DNA of 64,000 nucleotides, taken from positions 1,364,001 through 1,428,000 of the forward strand of contig NC_014550.1 of NCBI RefSeq assembly GCF_000197735.1, read 5' to 3'. The stretch comes from Glutamicibacter arilaitensis Re117 (GTDB lineage Bacteria; Actinomycetota; Actinomycetes; Actinomycetales; Micrococcaceae). Positions 1 through 7,531 of the stretch are shown here, piece after piece. Numbering within the stretch: the first letter of the stretch is position 1; each line of letters starts with the position of its first letter. The notes under the pieces are model-generated. The model worked only from the letters and a program-made list of their open reading frames with translations, had not been told where the DNA came from and ran no database searches. The position numbers were made by a program, and so were the translations under genes.

Positions 1-246
1 GAGCTTGGGGACCGCGACGTCCACGGTCCCGACCCGGGTGTCCAGATCACGGTGACGATGCCCGTTGCGTTACGTGCTCCGAGTATGAGTGCTCTTCCCG
101 TATTCAGCGCCGACCACGGCGTCCGCGTCGGCGGAAAGCAGCGTATTGATCATGGTTTGCAATAACTGGCGCATTAGGTCCGGGGACGCGTCGGTGAGCG
201 CTTCGACAAGAAGGGGTTGAGGGTCGATAATATGAGGTGCGGTCAT
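1..246 (-). pseudogene. IS256-family transposase, N-terminal part, broken
   Basis: The reverse strand reads from an ATG at 246 into a protein typical of the N-terminus of IS256-family (mutator-type) transposases. It runs through an ADAVVGAEYGKS stretch and then, after an in-frame TAA at 70-72, continues in the same frame with RNGHRHRDLDTRVGTVDVAV, the family's well-known next block. The stop therefore replaces a sense codon in an otherwise collinear frame, so the copy is probably dead. The window starts inside the element, so the catalytic DDE region is not visible. An AAAGG-like ribosome binding site precedes the ATG. The outer end of the element probably lies near 340-360, but I cannot prove a terminal inverted repeat without the other end. 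Confidence 0.8.
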
Positions 247-274
247 CGTGAGATTACCTTTCGAGTGAGAAGTA

Positions 275-427
275 GTGAGCTTTCTCGAAGGATATATCCG
301 GTGGCCGCTTTCTTATGGTCTGGTCACCGGGCGTTACACCACTCTATGGGGCACCACTAAGCCTATTATCCTTACCGCTGAGCTTGCGGATTTCCTTGAA
401 AGCCTTCCTTCGGAGCGCCGAGCTTAG
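275..427 (+). other. Small ORF remnant next to the IS end
   Basis: A GTG-started frame of 50 codons ends with the acidic, helix-like stretch ILTAELADFLESLPSERRA before a TAG at 425-427. The last 20 or so codons look like the C-terminus of a real protein, while the earlier part lies in what is probably the end of the insertion sequence. I read it as the tail of a gene interrupted by the element, not as a functional gene. No family is recognised. Confidence 0.2.
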
Positions 428-452
428 GAAGTGAGGCTTTCAGTTTTCAAGC

Positions 453-545
453 CCTAGAATGCTCGAATCGCGTGATGCTTAAAGCATCACAGCCTAGAAC
501 GATAGTGATCGAGCCTAGATGAGAACCGCATGATTCTGCGGAACT
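453..545. repeat. Three small hairpins spaced by CCTAGA motifs
   Basis: CCTAGA occurs at 453-458, 493-498 and 514-519. Between or after these lie short inverted repeats: GTGATGCTT/AAGCATCAC at 472-490 (perfect), CGAT/ATCG just after 499, and CCGCA/TGCGG around 527-541. No coding frame covers this stretch. It could be remnants of a structured RNA or of a mobile element end; the function is unknown. Confidence 0.4.
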
Positions 546-572
546 CAGCAACACCGACTAGCCAGAAAATTC

Positions 573-606
573 GATCTAGGGGTTTTCAATTCTCCCCATC
601 TCCACA
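573..606 (+). other. tmRNA 3'-end-like relic (possible attachment site)
   Basis: The stretch GGGGTTTTCAATTCTCCCC followed by ATCTCCAC resembles the T-arm and acceptor 3' strand of tmRNA (ssrA), and it is followed directly by a strong terminator, as ssrA usually is. It is not a working T-arm: the inner stem pairs are mismatched and the conserved G before the T-loop is a T. No tag reading frame or 5' half of tmRNA is present upstream. I infer a decayed copy of the ssrA 3' end, such as an old integration site, with low confidence. Confidence 0.25.
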
Positions 607-612
607 AAATTC

Positions 613-655
613 AGCTCCGGAATCAGGACCAACGTCTTGATTCCGGAGCTTTTTG
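613..655 (+). terminator. Rho-independent terminator
   Basis: A perfect 13-bp stem, AGCTCCGGAATCA with TGATTCCGGAGCT, encloses a 12-base loop and is followed by TTTTTG. No intact gene ends just upstream, so this terminator probably belonged to the relic RNA-like sequence at 573-606. Confidence 0.85.
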
Positions 656-783
656 TTTGCCTCGAAGTCGGCGTTTGCATCGCGAGCCTGTTCGTAGGAT
701 GGAGAATTTACACATAGACTTGAAATGAAAGTCCTAGGCTTTGAAACGGCATCGTGTGCAGAATTGGAGTGAGATTGAAGTCG

Positions 784-1257
784 ATGGGTAAAAATAGTTC
801 CCAACGGGTATCGCCTTTCCTTTCAGCAATCTATGCCGTAGTGGCTTTCCTCTTGGAAGTAGGGCTGCTCTTCGCCGCAGCGTTGGCGGCGATCGCCTTC
901 ATCGACTTGCCGACGATTCCGGCAATTCTCGTAGTAGTTATTCCGCTGTTGGTGGTGTGGGCGATCTTCTTCTCCCCGAAGGCCGTCGTCAAGCTCCGGT
1001 TGCGCACCAGGCTGCTGCTGATACATATCATTTACCTGGTTGGCGCTTACGTCCTCTGGCTGAGCGTGGACCACTCCTTCTATGACCAGTCCCAGATCTG
1101 GGCGATTGCGATGCTCGCGTTGACCGCAATCAGCGCGATATTGGTCATTGCCACCGGTGGTTATGTGGTGCCGCACGACCGGACCAAGAAGCCGCCTAAG
1201 CAGGCTCCAAGCAGAGCAAGCAGCGGTGCTCCCAAGGGACGACGCGCAGCTCGCTAG
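784..1257 (+). CDS. YrdB/DUF2568 family membrane protein
   Basis: The product is a small integral membrane protein of 157 residues with about four hydrophobic segments (roughly residues 14-40, 45-63, 77-93 and 107-125) and a basic Lys/Arg/Pro/Ala-rich tail. The stretch WAIFFSPKAVVKL between segments 2 and 3 matches the WG-F-(A/S)PKA signature of the DUF2568 (YrdB) family, whose function is not known. I chose the ATG at 784 because GGAGTGA lies upstream of it; a frame-open ATG at 754 would add ten residues without a better ribosome binding site. The gene stands alone and ends in a terminator shared with the convergent fluoride channel genes. Confidence 0.75.
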   Translation: MGKNSSQRVSPFLSAIYAVVAFLLEVGLLFAAALAAIAFIDLPTIPAILVVVIPLLVVWAIFFSPKAVVKLRLRTRLLLIHIIYLVGAYVLWLSVDHSFYDQSQIWAIAMLALTAISAILVIATGGYVVPHDRTKKPPKQAPSRASSGAPKGRRAAR

Positions 1258-1264
1258 AATTACA

Positions 1265-1293
1265 GCAAATGCCAAGCCGAAGGGCTTGGTATT
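1265..1293. terminator. Bidirectional terminator
   Basis: AAATGCCAAGCC and GGCTTGGTATTT form a stem around a four-base GAAG loop, with a T-rich flank on the plus side and an A-rich flank that serves the minus strand. It lies between two convergent genes (DUF2568 and the fluoride channel) and can stop both. Confidence 0.8.
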
Positions 1294-1305
1294 TGTTATT
1301 TCCGG

Positions 1306-1686
1306 CTAGAACAGCAACGCTACTTGGAAGCCGAGCAGGGCCGCTAAGACCGTCGCCAGCAAGGTACCTGCGGCGTTAACCAGGCTGGCTGCAAGCTGGC
1401 CTGCCTGCAGCAGGCGAATGGTTTCGAAACTGGCCGTGGAAAATGTCGTGTAGCCGCCAAGTAGGCCCGTACCGGCTGCCACTAGCCATGGCTCAGGCAA
1501 GAGCCCTCCGGCGAACAGCCCGGTGAGCAGGCCCAAAGCGAAGGACCCTGAGATGTTGATGAGGATCGTTCCCCAGGGCAACGAGCTTGGAAGCCATAAT
1601 TTGATCAGAGCATCAAGCACGAAGCGCAGGCAGGCACCTACGCCGCCACACAGCGAGACGATCAGGAATAAGCCGGGGGAGAGCAC
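1306..1686 (-). CDS. crcB: Fluoride efflux channel subunit CrcB/FluC (Phe-box type)
   Basis: This 126-residue protein with four membrane segments is a CrcB/Fluc subunit. Fluc channels export fluoride as antiparallel dimers in the cell membrane. Visible family motifs are GGVGACLRF near the N-terminus, the NISGSF stretch in segment 2, and GGYTTFSTASFET in segment 3, which carries the conserved Thr/Phe residues (Phe box). The start is the GTG at 1686, one base inside the TAG of the upstream crcB copy (TAGTG overlap), with GGAGG nine bases before it. Upstream in-frame codons lie inside the neighbour. The overlap means translational coupling with the second subunit, which fits a heterodimeric channel. 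Confidence 0.9.
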   Translation of the reverse strand: MLSPGLFLIVSLCGGVGACLRFVLDALIKLWLPSSLPWGTILINISGSFALGLLTGLFAGGLLPEPWLVAAGTGLLGGYTTFSTASFETIRLLQAGQLAASLVNAAGTLLATVLAALLGFQVALLF

Positions 1687-2147
1687 TATCGACGTCCTCC
1701 GGGGGATCGGGCCGCCCATTTGGCACCCACCGCGATACCGCACCAGGTCGCCAGCGCGCCGAGGATCACCGTGCCCAGGGGATAAGCCAGCGCCCAGGGC
1801 ATGGCCCCGGAGCGCAGCAACTGCATGGTTCCTGTAGCCAGGGCGCTGTAGGTGGTGAAGCCACCCATGAAGCCGGTGCCCAGCAACAGGCGAAGCGAGC
1901 GGCGCCGGCCCACATCCCGGCCTCGTCGCGAGAGCGCTTCAAGCAGCATCCCCAGCAGGAAGGCGCCGAGGATATTGGCGATGAAAATTGAGACCGGGAC
2001 AACGCTTGCCTCGGGGAAGAGCATGCCTAAGGCCTGCCGGGCGGCAGTTCCCAGTGCGCCACCGAGGAACACCAGCAACAGCAAGCCAGGACGCAGATAG
2101 ACTCGTGGCGCAGAGTTCTGCGAGGTTGGTGCCGGTGGCAATGTCAT
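1686..2147 (-). CDS. crcB: CrcB/FluC fluoride channel second subunit
   Basis: This is a 153-residue CrcB-family protein with GGALGTAARQ, the ANILGAF segment-2 motif and GGFTTYSALATGT in segment 3. Compared with its partner, the Phe-box position is altered (TTYSALA instead of TTFSTAS), a split seen in paired Fluc genes where the two subunits form a heterodimer; that role is inference. A Pro/Thr-rich stretch of about 15 residues precedes the first membrane segment. The ATG at 2147 was chosen because earlier in-frame ATGs lie inside the stress-protein gene that ends at 2159. No fluoride riboswitch fits in the 11-base gap. Confidence 0.88.
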   Translation of the reverse strand: MTLPPAPTSQNSAPRVYLRPGLLLLVFLGGALGTAARQALGMLFPEASVVPVSIFIANILGAFLLGMLLEALSRRGRDVGRRRSLRLLLGTGFMGGFTTYSALATGTMQLLRSGAMPWALAYPLGTVILGALATWCGIAVGAKWAARSPGGRR

Positions 2148-2158
2148 GGTGCGGGGAG

Positions 2159-2638
2159 CTATTCTGCGCGAGGGGAAGCTGGTGGCGGGACCAGGAGGAC
2201 TGGATAGCACTGTCGATGCGCCAGATGCAGGGCGACGGAGCCGTTGAGCACCTCGCGGATCCTGTTGGCCACCGAGCGCTGGCGAACTCCGAGCACGATC
2301 AATGCCGCGTCATGGGCCACGGCAAGCTGTGCCAGTTGCGCTCCGGCTCCGCCAGCCCTGGCCTGGGTCTGCCAGTGCAGGTCCAAGCCTGCCAACTGCG
2401 CTCGGATCTGCTGGAGCAGTTCCGCGGGGAAGTCCTGAAGCGATTCTTCGCCGGAATCAGGGTCCAGCGGGGCGCTGCGCACGGAGCCATCGTCCAGTTC
2501 TTCCAGCTGGTAGCGGGTGGCATCCACGTGGATGCACAGCAACGTGGTGCGCAGCTTGGCGGCAAGTTCTGCGGCGGTGGCCAGCACATGGGCATCAACG
2601 CGATCGGGAACGCCGAGAATGATCGGCCGTGCAACCAT
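2159..2638 (-). CDS. Universal stress protein (UspA) family protein
   Basis: The 159-residue product has a single Usp fold: a first strand with PIILGVPD, a middle HVDATRYQLEEL region, and a C-terminal AALIVLGVRQRS...VALHLAHRQCYPVLLVP segment. The ATP-binding G-2x-G-9x-G(S/T) motif of the UspA/UspFG class is only partly kept (G-V-R-Q-R-S then N-G-S-V), so nucleotide binding is uncertain. The start is the ATG at 2638, which has GGGAGG six bases upstream. The gene lies between a metal-type regulator and the fluoride channel pair on the same strand, with only 11 bases to the first crcB, so they are probably one transcript. Confidence 0.75.
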   Translation of the reverse strand: MVARPIILGVPDRVDAHVLATAAELAAKLRTTLLCIHVDATRYQLEELDDGSVRSAPLDPDSGEESLQDFPAELLQQIRAQLAGLDLHWQTQARAGGAGAQLAQLAVAHDAALIVLGVRQRSVANRIREVLNGSVALHLAHRQCYPVLLVPPPASPRAE

Positions 2639-2709
2639 GCTGCCTCCCTGAGCGCTCGGGTGCGCCGTGGTGGCGCGTCGCTTTTTATTCTTGCACAGCT
2701 GGGGCACCC

Positions 2710-3339
2710 CTAGCTGCGGCGCACCCAGATCAGCGAAGCTTCGATGAAATCCAGCTGATGGGGCAGTTCGATTACCGCTCCGGGCACCAGGCCCTGGGCT
2801 GCGGCACGGCGCAGGAACTGCGGATCCTCGTCGCTGATCCGGTCGATGATGGCCCGAGCGCCGGTAAAGCGGTCCAAGCGGATGGCCTGCGAGGCCGGCA
2901 GCTGGCCGTGCGCGCTGGGAATTGCATCCCCGTGCGGATCGTGCCGCGGATAGCCCAGCCGGGCATCCAAGGCGTCCACGAAGCGGTCGGTGACGGTGTG
3001 CTCCAGCTCTTCGGCCTCATCATGGACTTCATCCCAGCCGTAGCCCAGCTCGTCGCGCAGGAAGGTTTCCAGCAGCCGGTGGCGGCGCACCATGCGCAAG
3101 GCTTCGCGCCTGCCGGTGGAACTGAGCGTGATGGCTCCGCGCGGCACGTGGTGGACCAGCGACTTGGCCGCCAGCTTCTGCACCATCGCGGTGGCCGAGG
3201 CAGGGGACAGGCCCAGCTGGTCGGCCAGCGCGCCGGTGCTCACCTCGGTCTCTTCCCACTCGGTGAGCAGGTACAGCGCCTTGAGGTAGTCCTCTTCACT
3301 GGTGGTCAGCCCGGACGGCCCGCGGCGTGCGCTTTTCAT
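2710..3339 (-). CDS. DtxR/MntR-family metal-dependent transcriptional regulator
   Basis: The 209-residue protein has an N-terminal winged helix (residues 10-75), a dimerisation and metal-binding domain (80-130) and a C-terminal SH3-like domain (about 150-209). The metal ligand set can be read: H87, E91, H106, E110, E113 and H114. The position that is Cys102 in DtxR/IdeR is Glu here (HDEAEELEH), as in MntR, which suggests manganese rather than iron; this is inference. The helix-turn-helix residues GLSPASATAMVQKL match the family. It sits 12 bases after hisN on the same strand. No target genes for a metal regulator lie next to it. Confidence 0.85.
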   Translation of the reverse strand: MKSARRGPSGLTTSEEDYLKALYLLTEWEETEVSTGALADQLGLSPASATAMVQKLAAKSLVHHVPRGAITLSSTGRREALRMVRRHRLLETFLRDELGYGWDEVHDEAEELEHTVTDRFVDALDARLGYPRHDPHGDAIPSAHGQLPASQAIRLDRFTGARAIIDRISDEDPQFLRRAAAQGLVPGAVIELPHQLDFIEASLIWVRRS

Positions 3340-3351
3340 CCTGGTGCCAGC

Positions 3352-4158
3352 CTAGCTGCGATTCAGATACGGCAGGATCGCCTCGTGCAGCTTGCCATTG
3401 GTGGCCAGTGCATTGCCGCCGTGGCAGCCTTCAACGCCGGCGACAGAGGTGAACCGGCCCCCGGCTTCGCGCACTACCGGCACCAGTGCGGCCATGTCGT
3501 AAAGTTCGAGTTCCGGCTCGAAGGCGGCATCCAGCGCACCCTCGGCCAGCAGCGCGTAGGACAGGAAGTCGCCGTAGCCGCGGGTGCGCCAGGCGGTATC
3601 CAGCAGCTCCAGGAAGCCATCGAGCTTGCCGGCGTCCTTCCAGCCGTTCAACGAGGCGTACCCCAGCGAGGAATCGGCCAGCGAGGCGACCGAGGAAACC
3701 TGCAGCGGGCGGGTGGCGGTGGTGCCCACCGCTGCTCCGGGTTCGGTCACGAAGGCGCCCAGATCGGTGGCCGCATGCCAGCGGCGGACCATGGCCGGGG
3801 CGGAAACCACGCCGAGTACCGGTTCGTCGTCGATGAGCAGCGCGATCAGCGTGGCCCAGACCGGCACGCGGCGCACGAAGTTCTTGGTGCCGTCGATCGG
3901 GTCGATGACCCAGCGCCGCGAACCGCTGCCGTGCACGCCGAATTCCTCGCCGAGCACCGAATCATCGGGCCGGTGGGCGGCCAGTTCGGCCAGGATCAGC
4001 TGTTCGGCGCCGCGGTCGGCGTCGGAGACCGGGGTCATGTCCGGCTTGGATTCGACCACCAGGTCGTTGGCGCCGTAGCGGGCCAGGGTGAAGGCATCGA
4101 CCTTGTCGGCCAGGGCCAGGGCGAAGTCGAGATCTTGCTGCAGGGTGTATTCAGCCAT
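3352..4158 (-). CDS. hisN: Histidinol-phosphatase, inositol monophosphatase family
   Basis: The 268-residue enzyme belongs to the inositol monophosphatase superfamily and is most likely HisN, which dephosphorylates L-histidinol phosphate in histidine synthesis in actinobacteria. Metal-binding motifs are visible: GEE at 70-72, WVIDPIDGTKNF at 83-94 and LYDMAALVPVVREAGG in the C-terminal half (metal ligand Asp). It is 15 bases downstream of rsgA on the same strand. The aroA-rsgA-hisN order is common in actinobacteria and supports HisN over a plain inositol phosphatase, although the two cannot be told apart with certainty from sequence alone. Confidence 0.85.
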   Translation of the reverse strand: MAEYTLQQDLDFALALADKVDAFTLARYGANDLVVESKPDMTPVSDADRGAEQLILAELAAHRPDDSVLGEEFGVHGSGSRRWVIDPIDGTKNFVRRVPVWATLIALLIDDEPVLGVVSAPAMVRRWHAATDLGAFVTEPGAAVGTTATRPLQVSSVASLADSSLGYASLNGWKDAGKLDGFLELLDTAWRTRGYGDFLSYALLAEGALDAAFEPELELYDMAALVPVVREAGGRFTSVAGVEGCHGGNALATNGKLHEAILPYLNRS

Positions 4159-4173
4159 GGTGTTCGCGGGCGC

Positions 4174-5265
4174 TTAGAGCGCGCCGAGCTCCTTTTCGTG
4201 CGTGGTTTCCTCGGTGGTGACCAACCGGCGGTAGGAAGCCAGCCGGTCTGCTGCCTGGGTGCCTTCGGCGTTTTCGGCCCAGGCTTCCAGCGCGCAGCCG
4301 GCCTCGCCGGCGGCGTGGGTGCAGCCGCGCGGGCAGCCGGTGGCGATTTCGGCCAGGTCTTCGAAGGCGGCCAGGATGTTATCCGGATCCACCAGGCCCA
4401 GCCCGAAGGAGCGGATGCCCGGGGTGTCGATCAGCCAGGAGCCAGGGGTATCGCCCAGGCGCAGGGCCAGGGCGTTGGAGGAGGTGTGCCGGCCGCGGCC
4501 GGTCACCGCGTTCACGTGCCCGGTGGCGCGGGTGGAGCCGGTCAGCGCGTTGACCAGGGTGGACTTGCCGACTCCGGAGTGGCCCAGGACCACTGAGACG
4601 CAGCCCGAGAGGATCTGTTCAAGTTCGGCCAGGGCCCCGGCATCCAGGCGGGCGCTGGCACCGTCGGCGCTGCGCGCATCCACACCGGAGGCATCGGCTG
4701 CGGTGGTGCGGGAAATGACTACCGGGAAATCCAGGCCCTCGTAGTGGGTCAGGAAGTCGGCTGGGTCCTTCACATCGGCCTTGGTCACGCACAGCACCGG
4801 CTGGATGCCGGCGTCGTAGGCGGCCACCAGGGCGCGGTCCACGAAGCCGGTGCGCGGCTCGGGGTTCGCTGCGGCCACCACGATGACCAGCTTGTCCACG
4901 TTGGCTACGACCACGCGCTCGGTCGCGTCGGTGTCATCGGCGCTGCGGCGCAGCAGCGTGGTGCGTTCTTCGATGCGGATCAGCCGGGACAGGGTATCGG
5001 GCTTGCCGGAGGTATCGCCTACCAGTCCCACCAGGTCACCGGGAACGATGGCTTGGCGGCGCAGTTCGCGGGCGCGGGCGGCGATCACGATGCGTTCGTT
5101 GGCGGTATCTTCATCCAGGATCGCGGTGTAGCGGCCGCGGTCCACGGTGATGATGCGGCCGATCACCGCTTGCTCGTAGGCAGGGCGGTCCTTGGTGCGC
5201 GGGCGGCTGCCCTTCTTGTTCGGGCGGATGCGTACCGAGGATTCGTCGTAGTCCGAGTAGCGCAT
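4174..5265 (-). CDS. rsgA: Ribosome small-subunit-dependent GTPase RsgA
   Basis: RsgA is a GTPase that checks late maturation of the 30S subunit. The 363-residue protein shows an N-terminal OB fold (about residues 30-100), then a circularly permuted GTPase domain with motif order G4 (TKAD, 161-164), G1 (GHSGVGKST, 228-236) and G3 (DTPG, 280-283). A C-terminal zinc-binding site follows, with C311, C315, H317 and C324. The start ATG overlaps the aroA stop as TAATG, so the two genes are translationally coupled. Length and motif set are normal for the family. Confidence 0.95.
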   Translation of the reverse strand: MRYSDYDESSVRIRPNKKGSRPRTKDRPAYEQAVIGRIITVDRGRYTAILDEDTANERIVIAARARELRRQAIVPGDLVGLVGDTSGKPDTLSRLIRIEERTTLLRRSADDTDATERVVVANVDKLVIVVAAANPEPRTGFVDRALVAAYDAGIQPVLCVTKADVKDPADFLTHYEGLDFPVVISRTTAADASGVDARSADGASARLDAGALAELEQILSGCVSVVLGHSGVGKSTLVNALTGSTRATGHVNAVTGRGRHTSSNALALRLGDTPGSWLIDTPGIRSFGLGLVDPDNILAAFEDLAEIATGCPRGCTHAAGEAGCALEAWAENAEGTQAADRLASYRRLVTTEETTHEKELGAL

Positions 5266-6620
5266 TAGCCCTGGCCCTTTGCGGTGGCGGCCATGTCGGT
5301 CCAGAGTTGCGGGAAGTCGGGCATGGTCTTGGCGGTGGTGGCGATATTTTCCACGCGCACCCCTTCGATGGCCAGGCCCAGCAGTGCGCCTGCGGTGGCC
5401 ATCCGGTGATCCTCGTAGGAGTCCAGATCAGCTGCCTGCAGGGTTCCGGGAATGATTTCCAACGCGTCGTCGGTGGAGGTCACCGTGGCACCGACCTTGG
5501 CAAGCTCGGTTTCCAGTGCCGCCAGCCGGTCCGTTTCGTGCCCGCGCAGGTGCCCGATGCCGGTCAGCTTGCTGGGGGAGTCCGCCAGGGTACACAGCGC
5601 GGCCAAGGTGGGAGCCAATTCGGAGGCATCGGCGTAGTCGATGCCGCGGATCACTCCGGTGCCGCGTACGGTAAGCACTCCGTCCTCGTCGTGGCTGATT
5701 TCTGCGCCCATCCGGCTCAGGATCTGCACCCATTTGCCACCCACCTGGGTGGTGGATGCAGGCCAGAAGGGCACGCGCACGGTGCCGTTGGTGGCCAAGG
5801 CGGCCGCCAGGAAGGGACCGGCGTTGGACAGGTCCGGTTCCACGGTGATAGTGAACCCGGAAAGCTGACCCGGTGCGATGGACCAGCTGCGTGCATCCTC
5901 GCCCACGGCTACCTCGACGCCCAGTTCGCGCAGGGTTTGCACGGTCATGGCAATGTGGTCAGGGGAGGCGATATGCCCCGCGGCGGCCCGCAGCTTCAGC
6001 CCACCAGGCAGTGCTTGGCCGACCAGCAGCAGTGCGGAGATGAACTGGGAGCTGCCCGAGGCGTCGATGAGCACCTCGTGGCGCTCCTGCAATGCGCTGG
6101 CGTCCATGGTGAAGGGCAGCATGCCGGTGGTGCCGGCATATTCGATCCGGGCACCCAGGGTTTCCAAGGCGTCGAGCACCGGGGCCATCGGGCGCACGCG
6201 GGCTGCTTCGTCGCCATCGAATGCCACGCTGGCACCGGCAACGGCGGCCAGCGGCGGAACGAAGCGCATGACGGTGCCGGCCAGGCCGCAGTCGATGGAC
6301 AGCGGGCCGGTGGCCAGCTTGCCCGGGGTGATGGCCACGGTGGTGGAGCCATCTGGCTGCGTGGTGCGTTCGATGCCGATGCCGAAGGCGGCTAGCGCGT
6401 CGAGCATCAGTTCGGTGTCGCGGCTGATGAGCGTGTTGTGGATGGTGGATGGCGAGGAGGCCAGGGCCGCCAGGATCAGATATCGGTTGGTCAAGGACTT
6501 CGAAGCGGGCACCGAGACGATGGCGTCTAGGCCGGTGGCGGCATGAGGCGCGGCCCACCAGGTCTTTTCTGCGTTGTGCAGCTTATCGGTTGGGCTCCCA
6601 GGGGCGCTTGCAGTACTGAT
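5265..6620 (-). CDS. aroA: 3-phosphoshikimate 1-carboxyvinyltransferase (EPSP synthase)
   Basis: AroA joins shikimate-3-phosphate and phosphoenolpyruvate to make EPSP in aromatic amino acid synthesis. The N-terminal motif [12 protein letters not shown], the GLAGTVMRF block and [13 protein letters not shown] are typical. The start is unusual. The frame stays open to 6887, but the only good Shine-Dalgarno site (GAAGGA, 6628-6633) lies seven bases before an ATC codon at 6620; an ATC start gives 451 residues, close to the family length. Canonical alternatives are GTG at 6653 and ATG at 6668, neither with a clear ribosome binding site. I give the ATC start as best guess. The gene is divergent from sigR and coupled to rsgA. 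Confidence 0.88.
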   Translation of the reverse strand: MSTASAPGSPTDKLHNAEKTWWAAPHAATGLDAIVSVPASKSLTNRYLILAALASSPSTIHNTLISRDTELMLDALAAFGIGIERTTQPDGSTTVAITPGKLATGPLSIDCGLAGTVMRFVPPLAAVAGASVAFDGDEAARVRPMAPVLDALETLGARIEYAGTTGMLPFTMDASALQERHEVLIDASGSSQFISALLLVGQALPGGLKLRAAAGHIASPDHIAMTVQTLRELGVEVAVGEDARSWSIAPGQLSGFTITVEPDLSNAGPFLAAALATNGTVRVPFWPASTTQVGGKWVQILSRMGAEISHDEDGVLTVRGTGVIRGIDYADASELAPTLAALCTLADSPSKLTGIGHLRGHETDRLAALETELAKVGATVTSTDDALEIIPGTLQAADLDSYEDHRMATAGALLGLAIEGVRVENIATTAKTMPDFPQLWTDMAATAKGQG

Positions 6621-6715
6621 TGGTAGATCCTTCGGCTCGAGGCAAGTTTTCACGGTGCGCAGCAGCATCGCAGATGCTCTGCGCCCACTGCTTAATCCTA
6701 GCCGAGATTGGCGGG

Positions 6716-6741
6716 GGAATAAGGTTTTGTCCCGGCTGGTT
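6716..6741 (+). promoter_or_regulatory. Sigma-R/SigH-type promoter of sigR
   Basis: GGAAT at 6716-6720 and GTT at 6739-6741 are separated by exactly 18 bases, the consensus for Streptomyces sigma-R promoters. The expected transcript start is about 6749-6751, which coincides with an in-frame GTG (6751) for an extended SigR. It points to autoregulation of sigR. A second, ordinary -10-like TAGACT at 6863-6868 lies six to nine bases before the short-form start codons (GTG 6874, ATG 6877) and could give a separate leaderless basal transcript. Confidence 0.7.
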
Positions 6742-6876
6742 GTACCTAGTGTGACGATACGACAGGACACTTCAAACGCCGGCGGCACCGCATGCGCGGT
6801 TGCCGAGGAACCACGCGGCCTGCGCAGTGGTGCTGGCACGCGCTTAAAGCCGGTCGAACGCGTAGACTCGGCAGTG

Positions 6877-7530
6877 ATGAACAACAAGAGTGTGGACGAG
6901 AATCTGCCCGATGTGGCTGCTGAGTCCGAGGAGCAACGCCGCGAACGCTTTGAGCGTGATGCGATGCAGTACGTGGATCAGCTGTATTCGGCTGCCCTGC
7001 GCATGGCGCGCAACCCGTCAGATGCCGAGGATCTGGTGCAGGAGGCTTATACGAAGGCCTATTCCGCCTTCCACCAGTACAAGCCCGGCACTAATCTGAA
7101 GGCCTGGCTGTACCGCATCCTGACCAACACGTACATCAACCTGTACCGCAAGCGGCAGCGCGAACCGCAGCGCACCTCCACGGACACGATCGAAGATTGG
7201 CAGATGGCCCAGGCCATGGAGCATTCTCCGGCCGGGTTGCGTTCGGCTGAGGCCGAGGCGCTGGATCACCTGCCGGATTCGGATGTGAAGGCCGCATTGC
7301 AGTCCATCGGCGAAGACTTCCGCATGGCCGTCTACTTCGTGGATGTGGAGGGCTTCAGCTACAAGGAAGCCAGTGAGATCCTTGGAGTGCCGATCGGTAC
7401 CGTGATGTCCCGGCTGCATCGCGGACGCAAGAATTTGAGGGAACTGCTGGCGGATTACGCCGCAGATCGTGGGATCGCCAACGGCACGCAGAGCAAACGC
7501 GGAGCCAAGGCTGAACGAGGAGCGAAATAA
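6877..7530 (+). CDS. sigR: RNA polymerase sigma factor SigR/SigH (thiol-oxidative stress)
   Basis: This is an ECF sigma factor of 217 residues (short form). Region 2 runs through [17 protein letters not shown] and [17 protein letters not shown], and region 4 through [20 protein letters not shown] and [13 protein letters not shown], with a basic Gly/Lys tail. It is followed one base later by an HxxxCxxC anti-sigma factor, the hallmark of the SigR-RsrA (Streptomyces) or SigH-RshA (mycobacteria) pair that controls disulfide-stress genes. The ATG at 6877 has no good ribosome binding site. The frame is open upstream, and a GTG at 6751 placed at the predicted sigma-R promoter start would add 42 residues, like the extended isoform known in Streptomyces. 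Confidence 0.92.
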   Translation: MNNKSVDENLPDVAAESEEQRRERFERDAMQYVDQLYSAALRMARNPSDAEDLVQEAYTKAYSAFHQYKPGTNLKAWLYRILTNTYINLYRKRQREPQRTSTDTIEDWQMAQAMEHSPAGLRSAEAEALDHLPDSDVKAALQSIGEDFRMAVYFVDVEGFSYKEASEILGVPIGTVMSRLHRGRKNLRELLADYAADRGIANGTQSKRGAKAERGAK

Positions 7531-7531
7531 G

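Noticed and set aside
573..606. Functional tmRNA gene
   Set aside because: No 5' half, no tag reading frame, and mismatches in the T-arm; only a relic is possible.
2148..2158. Possible fluoride riboswitch before the first crcB gene
   Set aside because: The gap to the upstream gene is only 11 bases and no pseudoknot elements are visible, so it cannot hold the riboswitch.
2629..4596. 655-codon plus-strand frame over the DtxR, hisN and rsgA genes
   Set aside because: It spans three well-supported minus-strand genes and has a Gly/Gln/Arg-rich composition typical of antisense frames.
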